Positions 45,717 through 55,207 of a stretch of 64,000 bases of DNA are shown here, piece after piece. The stretch's first letter is position 1. Each line of letters begins with the position of its first letter. The stretch comes from Frateuria edaphi (GTDB taxonomy: Bacteria; Pseudomonadota; Gammaproteobacteria; Xanthomonadales; Rhodanobacteraceae), in assembly GCF_021117405.1 (NCBI RefSeq), contig NZ_CP088251.1, forward strand, positions 2,046,001 through 2,110,000, given 5' to 3'. The translations under genes and the position numbers were made by a program. The notes beneath the pieces are model-generated. The model made no database searches. It worked only from the letters and a program-made list of their open reading frames with translations, and was not told the origin of the DNA.

Positions 45717-47822
45717 TCAGCCGTTGGCGGCTTCGTCCTCAGCCACCGCCTTCATGGACAGGCGGATGCGGCCCTGCTTGTCCACTTCGAGCACCTTGAC
45801 CTTCACGATATCGCCTTCCTTGAGCTTGTCGGAGACCTTCTCCACGCGCTCGGAGGAAATCTGCGAGACGTGCACCAGGCCGTCCTTGCCCGGCATGATC
45901 GTCACGAACGCGCCGAAGTCCATCAGCTTGGCGACCTTGCCCTCGTAGATGCGGCCCGGCTCGACGTCGGAGACGATCTGCTCGATGCGCTTCTTGGCCT
46001 CGTCGGCCGCCAGGCGGTTGACCGAGGCGATGATCACCGTGCCGTCGTCGCTGATGTCGATCGTGGTGCCGGTCTCTTCGGTGATCGAGCGGATGGTGGC
46101 GCCGCCCTTGCCGATGACCTCGCGGATCTTGTCCGGGTGGATCTTGATGGTGAGCAGGCGCGGGGCGTACTCGCTCATTTCCGAACGCGGCGTGCTGATG
46201 ACCTTGGCCATCTCGCCCAGGATGTGCAGGCGGCCACGCTTGGCCTGCTCCAGCGCCACCTTCATGATCTCTTCGGTGATGCCGTCGATCTTGATGTCCA
46301 TCTGCAGCGCGGAGATGCCATCGGCGCTACCGGCCACCTTGAAGTCCATGTCGCCGAGATGGTCCTCGTCGCCCAGGATGTCCGACAGCACGACGAAGTC
46401 GCCGCCTTCCTTGACCAGGCCCATGGCGATACCGGCCACCGGCGCCTTCAGCGGCACGCCGGCGTCCATCATGGCCAGCGAGGAACCGCACACCGAGGCC
46501 ATCGAAGACGAGCCGTTCGACTCGGTGATCTCCGAGACCACGCGCAGCACGTACGGGAACTCTTCGATGCTCGGCTTGACCGCCTGCACGCCGCGCTTGG
46601 CGAGGCGACCGTGGCCGATCTCGCGACGCTTCGGCGCGCCGAAACGGCCGGCCTCGCCCACCGAGAACGGCGGGAAGTTGTAATGGAACAGGAACGGATC
46701 CTTGGACTCGCCTTCCGGCGCGTCGATGATCTGCGCATCACGAGTCGTGCCCAGCGTGGCCACGACCAGCGCCTGCGTCTCGCCGCGAGTGAACAGCGCC
46801 GAGCCGTGGGTACGCGGCAGCACGCCCACGCGCACGCTGATCGGACGGATGTCGTCGAGCTGGCGGCCGTCGATGCGCACCTTGGTCTTGAGCACGCTGT
46901 CGCGCATGGTGTGGTACTCGAGCTCGCCGAATTCCTTCGACAGCTCGGCACTTGACCAGGCGTTTGCCTCGGCCTGGCCCTTCAGGGATTCAAGCACGTC
47001 GGCCTTGATCGCCGCGATCGCGTCGCGGCGCTGCAGCTTGTCGCGCACCTGGAAGGCTTCTTCGAGCTTGTTGCCGACGGCGCCCTTGAGCGCGGCGACC
47101 AGCGACTCGTTGCGCGCCGGCGCCTGCCAGGTCGAGGCGGGCTTGGCCGCTTCAGTGGCGAGCTCGGCGATGGTGTTGATCGCGACCTGCATCTGCTTGT
47201 GGCCGAACATCACCGCGCCGAGCATGACCTCCTCGGACAGCAGCTTGGCCTCGGACTCGACCATCAGCACGGCACCGGCCGTACCGGCGACGACGAGATC
47301 CAGGTCGGACGTCTTCAGTTCGGTATGCGTCGGATTAAGAACGTACTGGCCGTTGACGTAACCAACGCGGGCGGCGCCGATCGGGCCCTTGAACGGGATG
47401 CCGGCCAGCGACAGCGCAGCGGAGGCGCCCAGCATCGCGACGATGTCGCCATCAACCTCGGGGTTGAGCGACACAACCTGGGCGATGACCTGCACTTCGT
47501 TCTTGTAGTCGTCCGGGAACAGCGGGCGGACCGGGCGGTCGATCAGCCGCGAGGTCAGCGTTTCCTTCTCGGTCGGACGGCCTTCGCGCTTGAAGAAGCC
47601 GCCCGGGATGCGGCCGGCCGAGTAGAACTTCTCGACATAGTCGACGGTGAGCGGGAAGAAATCCTGCCCCTCGCGCGGCTTGGCCGCGGCGACAGCGGTG
47701 ACCAGCACGACGGTGCCGCCCATGCTGACCATGACCGCACCGGACGCCTGGCGGGCGATTTCGCCCGTCTCCAGTGTGACTTCGTGATTACCGTACTGGA
47801 ATGACTTGGTTACTTTCGCCAC
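45717..47822 (-). CDS. pnp: Polyribonucleotide nucleotidyltransferase (PNPase)
   Basis: A phosphate-dependent 3'-5' exoribonuclease of the degradosome. The 701-residue protein has two RNase PH-like domains ([18 protein letters not shown] early; [21 protein letters not shown] and the catalytic Asp pair in MDIKIDG in the second), then KH (about 550-615) and S1 (about 620-690) domains. Length is normal. The start is the ATG at 47822, 20 bp after rpsO, matching the E. coli rpsO-pnp pair. It is last in the operon, before an intrinsic terminator. Confidence 0.98.
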   Translation of the reverse strand: MAKVTKSFQYGNHEVTLETGEIARQASGAVMVSMGGTVVLVTAVAAAKPREGQDFFPLTVDYVEKFYSAGRIPGGFFKREGRPTEKETLTSRLIDRPVRPLFPDDYKNEVQVIAQVVSLNPEVDGDIVAMLGASAALSLAGIPFKGPIGAARVGYVNGQYVLNPTHTELKTSDLDLVVAGTAGAVLMVESEAKLLSEEVMLGAVMFGHKQMQVAINTIAELATEAAKPASTWQAPARNESLVAALKGAVGNKLEEAFQVRDKLQRRDAIAAIKADVLESLKGQAEANAWSSAELSKEFGELEYHTMRDSVLKTKVRIDGRQLDDIRPISVRVGVLPRTHGSALFTRGETQALVVATLGTTRDAQIIDAPEGESKDPFLFHYNFPPFSVGEAGRFGAPKRREIGHGRLAKRGVQAVKPSIEEFPYVLRVVSEITESNGSSSMASVCGSSLAMMDAGVPLKAPVAGIAMGLVKEGGDFVVLSDILGDEDHLGDMDFKVAGSADGISALQMDIKIDGITEEIMKVALEQAKRGRLHILGEMAKVISTPRSEMSEYAPRLLTIKIHPDKIREVIGKGGATIRSITEETGTTIDISDDGTVIIASVNRLAADEAKKRIEQIVSDVEPGRIYEGKVAKLMDFGAFVTIMPGKDGLVHVSQISSERVEKVSDKLKEGDIVKVKVLEVDKQGRIRLSMKAVAEDEAANG

Positions 47823-47842
47823 TGTGTTGTGTCCTTGTCCGA

Positions 47843-48112
47843 TTAACGGCGGAGGCCGAGGCGTTCGATCAGGGCCTGGTAGCGGCCAAGGTCACGATCC
47901 TTGAGGTAGGCAAGCAGGCTCTTGCGGCGATTCACCAGCTGCAGCAGGCCACGACGCGAGTGGTGGTCCTGCTTGTGTTCCTTGAAATGACCGGTGAGGT
48001 GGTCGATGCGGGCCGACAGCAGGGCCACCTGCACCTCCGGCGAACCTGTGTCGTTCGGCACGCGGCCGTAGTCAGCAATGATCTTGCTGGTCTGTTCTGC
48101 GGTAAGGGACAT
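47843..48112 (-). CDS. rpsO: 30S ribosomal protein S15
   Basis: An 89-residue primary 16S rRNA-binding protein of the small subunit (uS15). The sequence is the standard one, with [35 protein letters not shown] and the C-terminal helix. The start is the ATG at 48112 ([10 protein letters not shown]). A promoter and a 48-nt leader hairpin precede it. In E. coli S15 represses its own translation through leader structure, so similar control may act here. pnp follows 20 bp downstream. Confidence 0.98.
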   Translation of the reverse strand: MSLTAEQTSKIIADYGRVPNDTGSPEVQVALLSARIDHLTGHFKEHKQDHHSRRGLLQLVNRRKSLLAYLKDRDLGRYQALIERLGLRR

Positions 48113-48139
48113 GGGTATCTCTTCCTTCAAAATGCGGAT

Positions 48140-48250
48140 GCGGAACTTGTGCAACCTCACCGGGCGGTGAAGTTGCACAAGCTCCGCTGGTTGGATGTAA
48201 AGCTCTGGAACAAGCTCGCTATTGTAGCGAGGCGGAGCGGTTGGCAACAA
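48140..48250 (-). promoter_or_regulatory. rpsO promoter and long leader hairpin
   Basis: On the minus strand TTGTTG (48250-48245), an 18-bp spacer and TACAAT (48226-48221) predict a transcript start near 48214. The leader then folds into a hairpin spanning 48187-48140: 5 bp, one G-U pair, 10 bp (arms cttgtgcaac/gttgcacaag), one mismatch, 5 bp and a 4-nt loop. It ends 28 nt before the rpsO ATG. It could bind S15 or protect the rpsO-pnp mRNA end. Confidence 0.7.
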
Positions 48251-48270
48251 GAGTGCGGAAATGGAGCGGT

Positions 48271-49269
48271 TTACGGGCCGATCGCTCCCGTGGGAGGTTT
48301 ATCTGACGCGAGCACCCCACCCGGCAGGTTGAAACCACGGACGATCCGCACCCGGCCCGATGGATCCGGCTCGACCATTGCCAGCAGGCGCCCGTCCGGG
48401 GCGAAGGCGGCGCTGCGGCCCTGGTCCGGATCGCCCGGCCAGGGTATCTGCCGGCCCTGGGTGACTGCGAAAGCCTGATCCTCGTCCAGCGCCAGCGCCG
48501 GCAGATCGGCCAACCCGGCCGACAGCGGCAACAGCAGCGCATCCAACGCCGCCTCGCCCTGCCCGGCCGCCGCCTCAAGATCGGCCAGCGTGACCATGAC
48601 CGGTTCGCGGAACGGTTCGACCCATAGCCTGCGCAACGCGGTCAGATGCGCGCCGCAGCCCAGGCGTTCGCCCAGGTCCACGGCCAGGCTGCGGATGTAG
48701 GTGCCCGAGCCACACTCCACCAGCAGGCTCAGGCGGTCGCCTTCGTGAGCGAGGCATTCCAGCCGGTGGATCTCCACTTCGCGTGGCGGCACGTCGACGA
48801 TCTCGCCGCGGCGGGCTTTCACGTAGAGCGGCTCGCCGCCCTGCTTGAGGGCCGAGTACACCGGCGGAACCTGCATGATGCGCCCGCGCAGGGTGGCGAG
48901 CGCCTGTTCGATGACGGCGGCCTCCAGCGCTGGCACGGGCCGCTGTTCCACGACCTCGCCTTCGAGGTCGGCCGTGGTGGTGGTCACGCCGAGCCGGCAC
49001 TCGGCCAGATACGCCTTGCGCGCCCCCAGCAGCATCCCGGCAATCTTCGTGCCCTCGCCAAAGCACAGCGGCAGCAGGCCGGTCGCCAGCGGATCGAGCG
49101 CGCCGGTATGGCCGCCTTTGGCCGCGCGCACCAGGCGGCGAGCCGCCTGCAGGGCCTGGTTCGAACTCATCCCCAGCGGCTTGTCGAGCAACAGGATCCC
49201 GTGCAGGTCGCGCAGCCGGCGCGCGGGGTCCTGACGGGAAGCCCGGGACCTACGATTCGCTTTCGCCAT
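48271..49269 (-). CDS. truB: tRNA pseudouridine(55) synthase
   Basis: Makes pseudouridine 55 in the T-loop of tRNAs. The 332-residue protein has the catalytic Asp in [15 protein letters not shown], the [20 protein letters not shown] thumb-loop start and the [15 protein letters not shown] motif. A C-terminal PUA-like part ends the protein. The N-terminal [18 protein letters not shown] is a basic extension before the usual [14 protein letters not shown]. The start at 49269 overlaps the rbfA end by 20 bp. It sits between rbfA and rpsO as in E. coli. Confidence 0.96.
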   Translation of the reverse strand: MAKANRRSRASRQDPARRLRDLHGILLLDKPLGMSSNQALQAARRLVRAAKGGHTGALDPLATGLLPLCFGEGTKIAGMLLGARKAYLAECRLGVTTTTADLEGEVVEQRPVPALEAAVIEQALATLRGRIMQVPPVYSALKQGGEPLYVKARRGEIVDVPPREVEIHRLECLAHEGDRLSLLVECGSGTYIRSLAVDLGERLGCGAHLTALRRLWVEPFREPVMVTLADLEAAAGQGEAALDALLLPLSAGLADLPALALDEDQAFAVTQGRQIPWPGDPDQGRSAAFAPDGRLLAMVEPDPSGRVRIVRGFNLPGGVLASDKPPTGAIGP

Positions 49270-49630
49270 CGGGATTCGGCTGGATGTCGCCCGAGTCGCG
49301 CAGCAGGCGCTCGATCCGCTCGCTCTTGTCGACCGAATCGTCGTACTTGAAACGTAGTTCCGGCACGCGCCGTAGGCGCATGCTGCGCGAGAGCGTACGA
49401 CGGAATTCGATCGCCAGTTCGTTCAGAGCCTTGACGGCTTCCTTCGCGCGCTCGGCCTGCAGTGCGGTGACCCACACCGTGGCGAAGTCGAGGTCGCGGG
49501 TGACTTCCACGTCGGAAACGCTGACCGACGGCAGCGCGTGGTCACGCACGGCGGCGTGGACAAGCAAACCGAGTTCGCGACGGAGCTCGGCGCCTACGCG
49601 GTCGGTGCGTTTGAAGTCGCGTGAAGGCAT
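49250..49630 (-). CDS. rbfA: Ribosome-binding factor A
   Basis: A 126-residue KH-fold protein that helps mature the 30S subunit and the 5' end of 16S rRNA. Family features are FKRTDRVGAELRRELGLLVH at the start, the VSVSDVEVTRDLDFATVWVT strand region and MRLRRVPELRFKYDDSVDKSERIERLL at the end. The start is the ATG at 49630. The last 20 bases overlap truB. The gap to infB (168 bp) is long for this operon because it carries REP-like sequence. Confidence 0.95.
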   Translation of the reverse strand: MPSRDFKRTDRVGAELRRELGLLVHAAVRDHALPSVSVSDVEVTRDLDFATVWVTALQAERAKEAVKALNELAIEFRRTLSRSMRLRRVPELRFKYDDSVDKSERIERLLRDSGDIQPNPDGESES

Positions 49631-49764
49631 GGTGGCTCCAGTCAAAAGTGCTGCTGCCGCGCAGCGGCAGCCTCATGGTCGCCCCTCCCTCCGGGAAGAG
49701 GATGGGCGAGGGGCGGGCCCGCGTCAGTCCAGCAGACGCTGGCGCTGGAGCGGCCCTGACCCGA

Positions 49765-49786
49765 CCCTCTCCCGGACGGGAGAGGG
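49765..49786. repeat. REP-like palindrome inside the infB-rbfA gap
   Basis: Arms ccctctcccg and cgggagaggg with a 2-nt loop, identical over all 22 bases to 7030-7051. It lies in the 168-bp gap between infB and rbfA, both transcribed leftwards, so the mRNA would carry the hairpin. The rest of the gap is GC-rich with the related half-element ccctccctccgggaagag near 49684. Confidence 0.6.
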
Positions 49787-49798
49787 AGCGATGCACCA

Positions 49799-52555
49799 TT
49801 ACAGCGTGCGGGCAACCTCGATGCGCTCGAAGCACTCGATCTGGTCGCCGACCTTCACGTCGTTGTACTGCTTCACGGCGATACCGCATTCCATGCCGTT
49901 GCGCACTTCGTCGACGAGTTCCTTGAAGCGGCGCAGCGATTCCAGTTCGCCCTGGAAGATCACCGTGTTGTCGCGCAGCACCCGGATCGGCTTGTTCCGC
50001 TTGACCGTGCCTTCGGTGATCATGCAGCCGGCCACCGCGCCGAACTTGGAGCTGCGGAAGACCTCGCGGACCTGAGCTACGCCGATGATCTCCTCGCGCA
50101 CTTCCATGCCCAGCAGACCCGAAGCGGCCTGCTTCACCTGGTCGATGACGTCGTAGATGATCGAGAAGTAGCGGACATCCAGGCCGGCGGTATCGATGAC
50201 CTTGCGCGCCGAGGCATCGGCACGGACGTTGAAGCCGATGACCAGCGCCTTCGAGGCGGCCGCCAGCGTCGCGTCGGACTCGGTAATGCCGCCGACGCCG
50301 GCGGCGATCACGTTGACCTTCACGTTCTCGTTGCCGATCTGGCTGAGCGAATCGCGCAACGCCTGCACCGAACCCTGCACGTCGGCCTTGACCAGGATGT
50401 TGAGCGTCTGCTGCTCGGCGCCCTGGCCCATCAGCGCCATGATGTCCTCGAGGCGGTTGGCCTTGCTGACCATGCGCGTCTCGCGGCGCTTCTGCTGGCG
50501 CTCGGCGGCCACTTCGCGCGCCAGGCGCTCATCGGCGACCACGACGAAGTCGTCACCGGCCTCCGGCACGCCGGACAGGCCAAGCACCTGCACGGGAATG
50601 GACGGACCGGCTTCCTGCACGGTCTTGCCGTTCTCGTCGACCAGCGCGCGCATGCGGCCATACTCCACGCCGCAGACGACGAAATCGCCGCGCTTCAACG
50701 TACCCTGTTGCACCAGCACGGTGGCGACCGGGCCACGGCCCTTGTCCAGGCTGGACTCGATCACCACGCCGGAAGCGGGGCCGTCGAACACCGCGGTCAG
50801 CTCCATCACCTCGGCCTGCACGGAAAGAGCGTCCAGCAGGTCGTCGATGCCCATGCCGGTCTTTGCCGACACCGGGATGAACGGCGTATCGCCGCCCCAC
50901 TCTTCCGGGATGACCTCGAGGTTGCCCAGGCCCTGCTTGACGTGGTCCGGGTTGGCGTCGGACTTGTCCATCTTGTTGAGCGCCACGATCAGCGGCACCT
51001 TGGCGGCGCGCGCGTGCTGCACGGCCTCGGCCGTCTGCGGCATGACGCCGTCATCGGCCGCCACCACCAGCACCACGATATCGGTCGACTGCGCGCCGCG
51101 GGCGCGCATCGAGGTGAACGCGGCATGGCCCGGGGTGTCCAGGAACGTGATCACGCCCTTGGGCGTTTCCACGTGGTACGCGCCGATGTGCTGGGTGATG
51201 CCGCCGGCCTCGCCCGCCGCCACCTTGGTACGACGGATGTAATCCAGCAGAGAGGTCTTGCCGTGGTCCACGTGGCCCATGATGGTAACTACCGGCGGAC
51301 GCGCGGACTTCTCGCCTTCCAGTTCGGCGTTCTGCGTGTGCGCGGCCAGTGCGGCCTCGGCGTTGTTCTCGCTTGCTTCGACCGGCGTATGGCCGAGTTC
51401 CTCGACTACCAGCGTCGCGGTGTCGCGGTCGATGGTCTGGTTGATGGTGGCCATCACGCCCATCTTGAAGAGCGCCTTGACCACCTCCGAACCCTTGACC
51501 GCCATCTTCTGGGCAAGGTCGGCGACCACGTTGGCCTCGCCCACCACCACTTCGCGCACGACCGGTGCGGTCGGGCGGGAGAAGCCGTGGGGACCCGAGG
51601 CAGCACCCGTGCCGCCGCGGGTCATCTCGCGCCCGCCCTTGCCCGGCTTGCCGCGCTTGCTGGAACGGCGCGCGCGATCGGCATCGGACAGGTGCAGCTC
51701 GCCACCGGCGAAACGCTTGCCGCCAGGGCCTTCGTCGCGATCGCGGCCATAGCGCGCCTTGGCGGCGCCACGGGCATCGGCGGGGGCCGGTGCCGGAGCG
51801 GGTGCCGGCGCCGGAGCGGGAGCTGCAACGACCTTCTTTTCCCGCTTACGCGGTTCATGGATGCGCGGCACGATCATGCCGAACGCACTGTGATCGGTAC
51901 CGGAGGACGGCGCCGGCGCGGGGGCCGCAACGGTCCTGGCGGTGGCCGGCGCCGGCGCCTCGGCGGCGGCTTCCTGAGCGGAGGCCTCCATGGGAACCGG
52001 GACCTCGGCAGGCTGCTCGATGGCCGCCTGTTCGCTCTGGCGCTGTGCTTCCTCGGCCCGGTGCTGCTCGTCCAGCGCGCGCTGCTGCGCCTCCTGCTGG
52101 CGGCGCTGCTCCGATTCCAGGCGCTCGCGCTCCTCATGCTCGCGCTGCTGCTGCGACTCGGCCAGCTTGCGCACGGCCTCCTCGCGCTCGGGCTCGGCAC
52201 TCGCCTCTTCGGCGATCACGCTGCGCTTGACGTAGGTGCGCTTGGCGCGCACTTCGACGTTCACCGTCTTGGCGCTGCTCGCCGCACCGCGGCCACCAGG
52301 CGTGGCGACCTTCAGTTCGCTGACCTTGCGGCGCTTCAGGGTGATCTGGCGCGGAGCGCTGTCTTCCGCCTCCGGAGCAGCCTCGCCCTTGCCATGCGTG
52401 CGGCGCAGGAAGCCCAGCAGCTTCATCCTTTCGGTGGTGCTGATGAACTGCTCGGGGGCAGAGAAGTTCATGCCAGCCTCGGCAAGCTGACCGAGCAGCT
52501 TGTCAACCGGCATTTTCACTTGCTCGGCAAGTTGTTTGATCGTGATATCCGACAT
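49799..52555 (-). CDS. infB: Translation initiation factor IF-2
   Basis: A GTPase that brings initiator tRNA to the 30S subunit and promotes subunit joining. The 918-residue protein has the IF2_N domain (1-55, [21 protein letters not shown]), a long charged and Ala/Pro-rich linker (about 100-320) with runs of Glu/Gln/Arg and of Pro-Ala, and a second IF2_N-like domain (about 330-390). The G domain follows, with [16 protein letters not shown] and NKMDK, and then the C-terminal domains. The start is the ATG at 52555. It lies in the nusA-infB-rbfA operon. Confidence 0.98.
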   Translation of the reverse strand: MSDITIKQLAEQVKMPVDKLLGQLAEAGMNFSAPEQFISTTERMKLLGFLRRTHGKGEAAPEAEDSAPRQITLKRRKVSELKVATPGGRGAASSAKTVNVEVRAKRTYVKRSVIAEEASAEPEREEAVRKLAESQQQREHEERERLESEQRRQQEAQQRALDEQHRAEEAQRQSEQAAIEQPAEVPVPMEASAQEAAAEAPAPATARTVAAPAPAPSSGTDHSAFGMIVPRIHEPRKREKKVVAAPAPAPAPAPAPAPADARGAAKARYGRDRDEGPGGKRFAGGELHLSDADRARRSSKRGKPGKGGREMTRGGTGAASGPHGFSRPTAPVVREVVVGEANVVADLAQKMAVKGSEVVKALFKMGVMATINQTIDRDTATLVVEELGHTPVEASENNAEAALAAHTQNAELEGEKSARPPVVTIMGHVDHGKTSLLDYIRRTKVAAGEAGGITQHIGAYHVETPKGVITFLDTPGHAAFTSMRARGAQSTDIVVLVVAADDGVMPQTAEAVQHARAAKVPLIVALNKMDKSDANPDHVKQGLGNLEVIPEEWGGDTPFIPVSAKTGMGIDDLLDALSVQAEVMELTAVFDGPASGVVIESSLDKGRGPVATVLVQQGTLKRGDFVVCGVEYGRMRALVDENGKTVQEAGPSIPVQVLGLSGVPEAGDDFVVVADERLAREVAAERQQKRRETRMVSKANRLEDIMALMGQGAEQQTLNILVKADVQGSVQALRDSLSQIGNENVKVNVIAAGVGGITESDATLAAASKALVIGFNVRADASARKVIDTAGLDVRYFSIIYDVIDQVKQAASGLLGMEVREEIIGVAQVREVFRSSKFGAVAGCMITEGTVKRNKPIRVLRDNTVIFQGELESLRRFKELVDEVRNGMECGIAVKQYNDVKVGDQIECFERIEVARTL

Positions 52556-52684
52556 CGTGTTCTTTCTCCGCCGTTCCCGCGCTTATCGTCCGTGCGGCCC
52601 AGGCCTGCACGTCCACCTCCATCCATGGCGGAAGACCCGCAGGTCCTCCTCGGCGCGCCCTTCCAAAGGCGCCACCGTCCGCGG

Positions 52685-54184
52685 TTAGCCGCCCTTCTCC
52701 AGTCGCTCGATCATCGGTGCGCGGGCCGCCATGATCAACGCGGCGGCGCGTTCCTCGTCCATGCCATCGATGTCGATCAGGTCGTCGACCGCGAGGTCGG
52801 CCAAGTCGTCCACCGTACTGATTTCACGTGCAGCCAGCGCATAGGCGGTGGCCTCGTCCATGCCGGGCAGGCCGAGCAGTTCCTCGGACGGTTCGGCGAT
52901 GCCTTCCTCGACAGCCAGCGCCTCGGTGAGCAGCGCGTCGCGGGCGCGGGCGCGAAGCTCCTCGACGATGTCCTCGTCGAAGCCTTCGACCGCCAGCAGC
53001 TCGGCGCTCGGCACGTAGGCGATTTCCTCGACGCTGGAGAAACCTTCCTGCACCAGGATGTTGGCGATCTCCTCGTCCACTTCCAGCTTGTCCATGAACA
53101 GCTGGCGTGCGGCCTGCTGCTCGGACTCGCTCTTGGCGGTGACCTGGTCCTGGGTCATCACGTTGAGCTGCCAGCCGGTGAGCTTGCTCGCCAGTCGCAC
53201 GTTCTGGCCGCCGCGGCCGATCGCCTGGGACAGCTTGTCCTCGGCAACCGCGATGTCCATCGAGTGCTTTTCCTCGTCCATGATGATGGACTGCACTTCG
53301 GCCGGTGCCATCGCATTGATGACGAACTGCGCCTGGTTGTCGTGCCACAGGATGATGTCGACGCGCTCGCCGTTGAGCTCGTTGGACACTGCCTGCACGC
53401 GCGAACCGCGCATGCCGATGCAGGCGCCGATGGGATCGGTGCGGCTGTCGTGCGCGATGACGGCGATCTTGGCGCGATCGCCCGGGTCGCGGGCGCAGCC
53501 CTTGATTTCGACCAGGCCCTGGCCGACTTCCGGCACCTCGAGCTTGAACAGTTCGATCATGAATTCCGGCGCGGCGCGCGAGACGAACAGCTGCGGGCCG
53601 CGGACTTCCGAGCGGACCTCATACAGGTAGCCGCGCACGCGGTCGCCGACGCGGGCCGACTCGCGCGGAATCGTCTTGTCGCGCGGGATGAAGGCCTCGG
53701 CATTGCCGCCCAGGTCCAGGTACACGTTGCCGCGCTCGACGCGCTTGACGATGCCGGTGATCAGCTCGCCGATGCGATCCTTGTAGGCGTCGACCACCTG
53801 CTGGCGCTCGGCCTCGCGCACGCGCTGCACGATCACCTGCTTGGCGGCCTGCGCGGCGATGCGGCCGAACTCGGCATTCTCGATCTGCTGCTCGATGAAG
53901 TCGCCGACCTCGGAGCCTTCCTTCTCGTCCAGCGCGTCCATCAGGCGCAGCTGGTGATACGGGGATTCCATCTCGCCGTCGTCGGCGATGACTTCCCAGC
54001 GTCGGAAGGTCTCGTAATCGCCACTCGTGCGGTCGATCGCGACGCGAATGTCCGGATCCTCTTCCGGGTAGCGCTTCTTGGCGGCGGAAGCCAGCGCGGC
54101 TTCCATCGCCTCGAAGATCACTTCGCGCGGCACGCCTTTTTCATTGGCGACCGCGTCGACGACCAGCAACAGTTCTTTGCTCAT
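52685..54184 (-). CDS. nusA: Transcription termination/antitermination factor NusA
   Basis: Binds RNA polymerase and nascent RNA to modulate pausing, termination and antitermination. The 499-residue protein has the N-terminal polymerase-binding domain (1-130), an S1 domain (about 135-200, GIVKRVERGNVYLDLGG), two KH domains (about 230-345, with DPIGACIGMRGSRVQAV and QAIGRGGQNVRLA) and two acidic C-terminal repeats with helix-hairpin-helix character. The start is the ATG at 54184 (MSKELLLVVDAVANEKG); in-frame upstream readings cover the rimP gap and lack similarity. Confidence 0.98.
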   Translation of the reverse strand: MSKELLLVVDAVANEKGVPREVIFEAMEAALASAAKKRYPEEDPDIRVAIDRTSGDYETFRRWEVIADDGEMESPYHQLRLMDALDEKEGSEVGDFIEQQIENAEFGRIAAQAAKQVIVQRVREAERQQVVDAYKDRIGELITGIVKRVERGNVYLDLGGNAEAFIPRDKTIPRESARVGDRVRGYLYEVRSEVRGPQLFVSRAAPEFMIELFKLEVPEVGQGLVEIKGCARDPGDRAKIAVIAHDSRTDPIGACIGMRGSRVQAVSNELNGERVDIILWHDNQAQFVINAMAPAEVQSIIMDEEKHSMDIAVAEDKLSQAIGRGGQNVRLASKLTGWQLNVMTQDQVTAKSESEQQAARQLFMDKLEVDEEIANILVQEGFSSVEEIAYVPSAELLAVEGFDEDIVEELRARARDALLTEALAVEEGIAEPSEELLGLPGMDEATAYALAAREISTVDDLADLAVDDLIDIDGMDEERAAALIMAARAPMIERLEKGG

Positions 54185-54284
54185 TGCAGCAACCTCGGTA
54201 TTTGTGCGCCCATCCATGAACGCGAGGATCAAGAAGCGGCCTTCCATGGACGCACTCTCAAATTTGTTCCGGCTTCGCTGGTGC

Positions 54285-54815
54285 TTATTCGCCGGTCTTT
54301 TTTGCGGATTTCCTGCCGCCCGGCTTGGGCTGCGGCACGTAGCCCAGCGCTGCCCAGTCCGGCACCACGCGCGCGCTTTCCACGTCGGCATGGTCGAATT
54401 CGAACGTCTTGCCCTCGGCCTCGAAAGTCAGCTTGTCGCCATCGACCGCGGCGAGCCTGCCACGCAGACGGCGACGACCCTCGATCGGCGCCTTCAGCAG
54501 CACCTTCACTTCCTGACCCACCACCCCGGCGAACTGGGCCGCCGTAAACAGCGGACGATCGATGCCTGGCGAAGAAACCTCGAGCACGTAATGGCCCGGA
54601 ATCGGATCTTCCACGTCCAGCATCGCCGAGAGCTCGCGACTGGCCGCCTCGCAGTCGTCCAGCGTCACCTCACGCCCCTCGGCGCGATCGAGCACGTCCA
54701 GATAAACGCGCAGGGTACTCTGCCCTTGCGACGGGGAAAACTCCACACCGAGGCATTCCAGGCCAAGATCGGCCAGGACGTCGGTGAAGCGTTGTGCGAG
54801 TGCCTGCGTATCCAT
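54285..54815 (-). CDS. rimP: Ribosome maturation factor RimP
   Basis: A 176-residue protein needed for 30S maturation. The N-terminal domain has [24 protein letters not shown] and the [20 protein letters not shown] stretch; [14 protein letters not shown] is the family signature, followed by the SH3-like C-terminal domain. The basic tail [12 protein letters not shown] is a small extra. The start is the ATG at 54815 ([10 protein letters not shown]). It is the first protein gene after the initiator tRNA, as in the E. coli metY-rimP-nusA-infB operon. Confidence 0.95.
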   Translation of the reverse strand: MDTQALAQRFTDVLADLGLECLGVEFSPSQGQSTLRVYLDVLDRAEGREVTLDDCEAASRELSAMLDVEDPIPGHYVLEVSSPGIDRPLFTAAQFAGVVGQEVKVLLKAPIEGRRRLRGRLAAVDGDKLTFEAEGKTFEFDHADVESARVVPDWAALGYVPQPKPGGRKSAKKTGE

Positions 54816-54966
54816 AGTCGTCGTTTGCGTGATTCCAGAAACAAAAAAAGGGCACAACGGCCCATTTCCTTACCCCGACGATGTGCCGACTCGTCCAGGC
54901 TCTTTCCGGCGGCGCGTCGACCTTGCAACGGTCGATGCATCGCGACGCATCCTTGCGCCCAACAAA

Positions 54967-54987
54967 AAAGCCTCACGAGGAGGCTTT
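54967..54987 (-). terminator. Terminator-like hairpin after the initiator tRNA gene
   Basis: Arms aaagcctc (54967-54974) and gaggcttt (54980-54987) are followed on the minus strand by a run of T (54969-54964). It lies 19 bp after the tRNA gene and would partly separate it from rimP. A weaker hairpin with seven T lies at 54843-54863, closer to rimP. Confidence 0.75.
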
Positions 54988-55005
54988 CTTGTTCTAAGAA
55001 AGATC

Positions 55006-55082
55006 TGGTAGCGGGGGCAGGATTCGAACCTGCGACCTTCGGGTTATGAGCCCGACGAGCTGCCAGACTGCTCCACCCCGCA
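55006..55082 (-). tRNA. metY: Initiator tRNA-fMet (anticodon CAU)
   Basis: A 77-nt cloverleaf with encoded CCA. The anticodon loop is CTCATAA, flanked by the three G-C pairs (GGG/CCC) that mark initiators. D-stem GAGC/GCTC and T-loop GTTCGAATC are normal. The first base is T opposite T72, so position 1-72 is unpaired, the hallmark of initiator tRNAs, here U-U and not the C-A of E. coli. It heads the rimP-nusA-infB operon. Confidence 0.96.
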
Positions 55083-55152
55083 TCAGAGTCCGCAAACTAT
55101 AGCGGCATGGCCGATTTCTTGCAAGCTTTTCCGTACCGTTTTTCTTCTCAGG

Positions 55153-55200
55153 GTGGGCTTCAGCCCATCTTCCCGCAGGGTGGCCCAAGCCACCCCTGCG
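55153..55200 (-). terminator. Stem-loops after the nuo operon
   Basis: Two inverted repeats, tgggct/agccca (55154-55167) and an imperfect cgcagggtggc/gccacccctgcg pair (55174-55200), lie just after the nuoN stop. No T-run follows closely, so a role in ending nuo transcripts is plausible only. Confidence 0.35.
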
Positions 55201-55207
55201 AAAACCA

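Noticed and set aside
50708-54547. A plus-strand frame of 1,279 codons opposite infB and nusA
   Set aside because: Same effect: the complement of high-GC codons lacks stop codons. infB and nusA on the other strand have full-length family matches.
54843-54863. Intrinsic terminator just upstream of rimP
   Set aside because: There is a T-run on the minus strand, but the stem is only about 4 bp; the hairpin at 54967-54987 is the better candidate.
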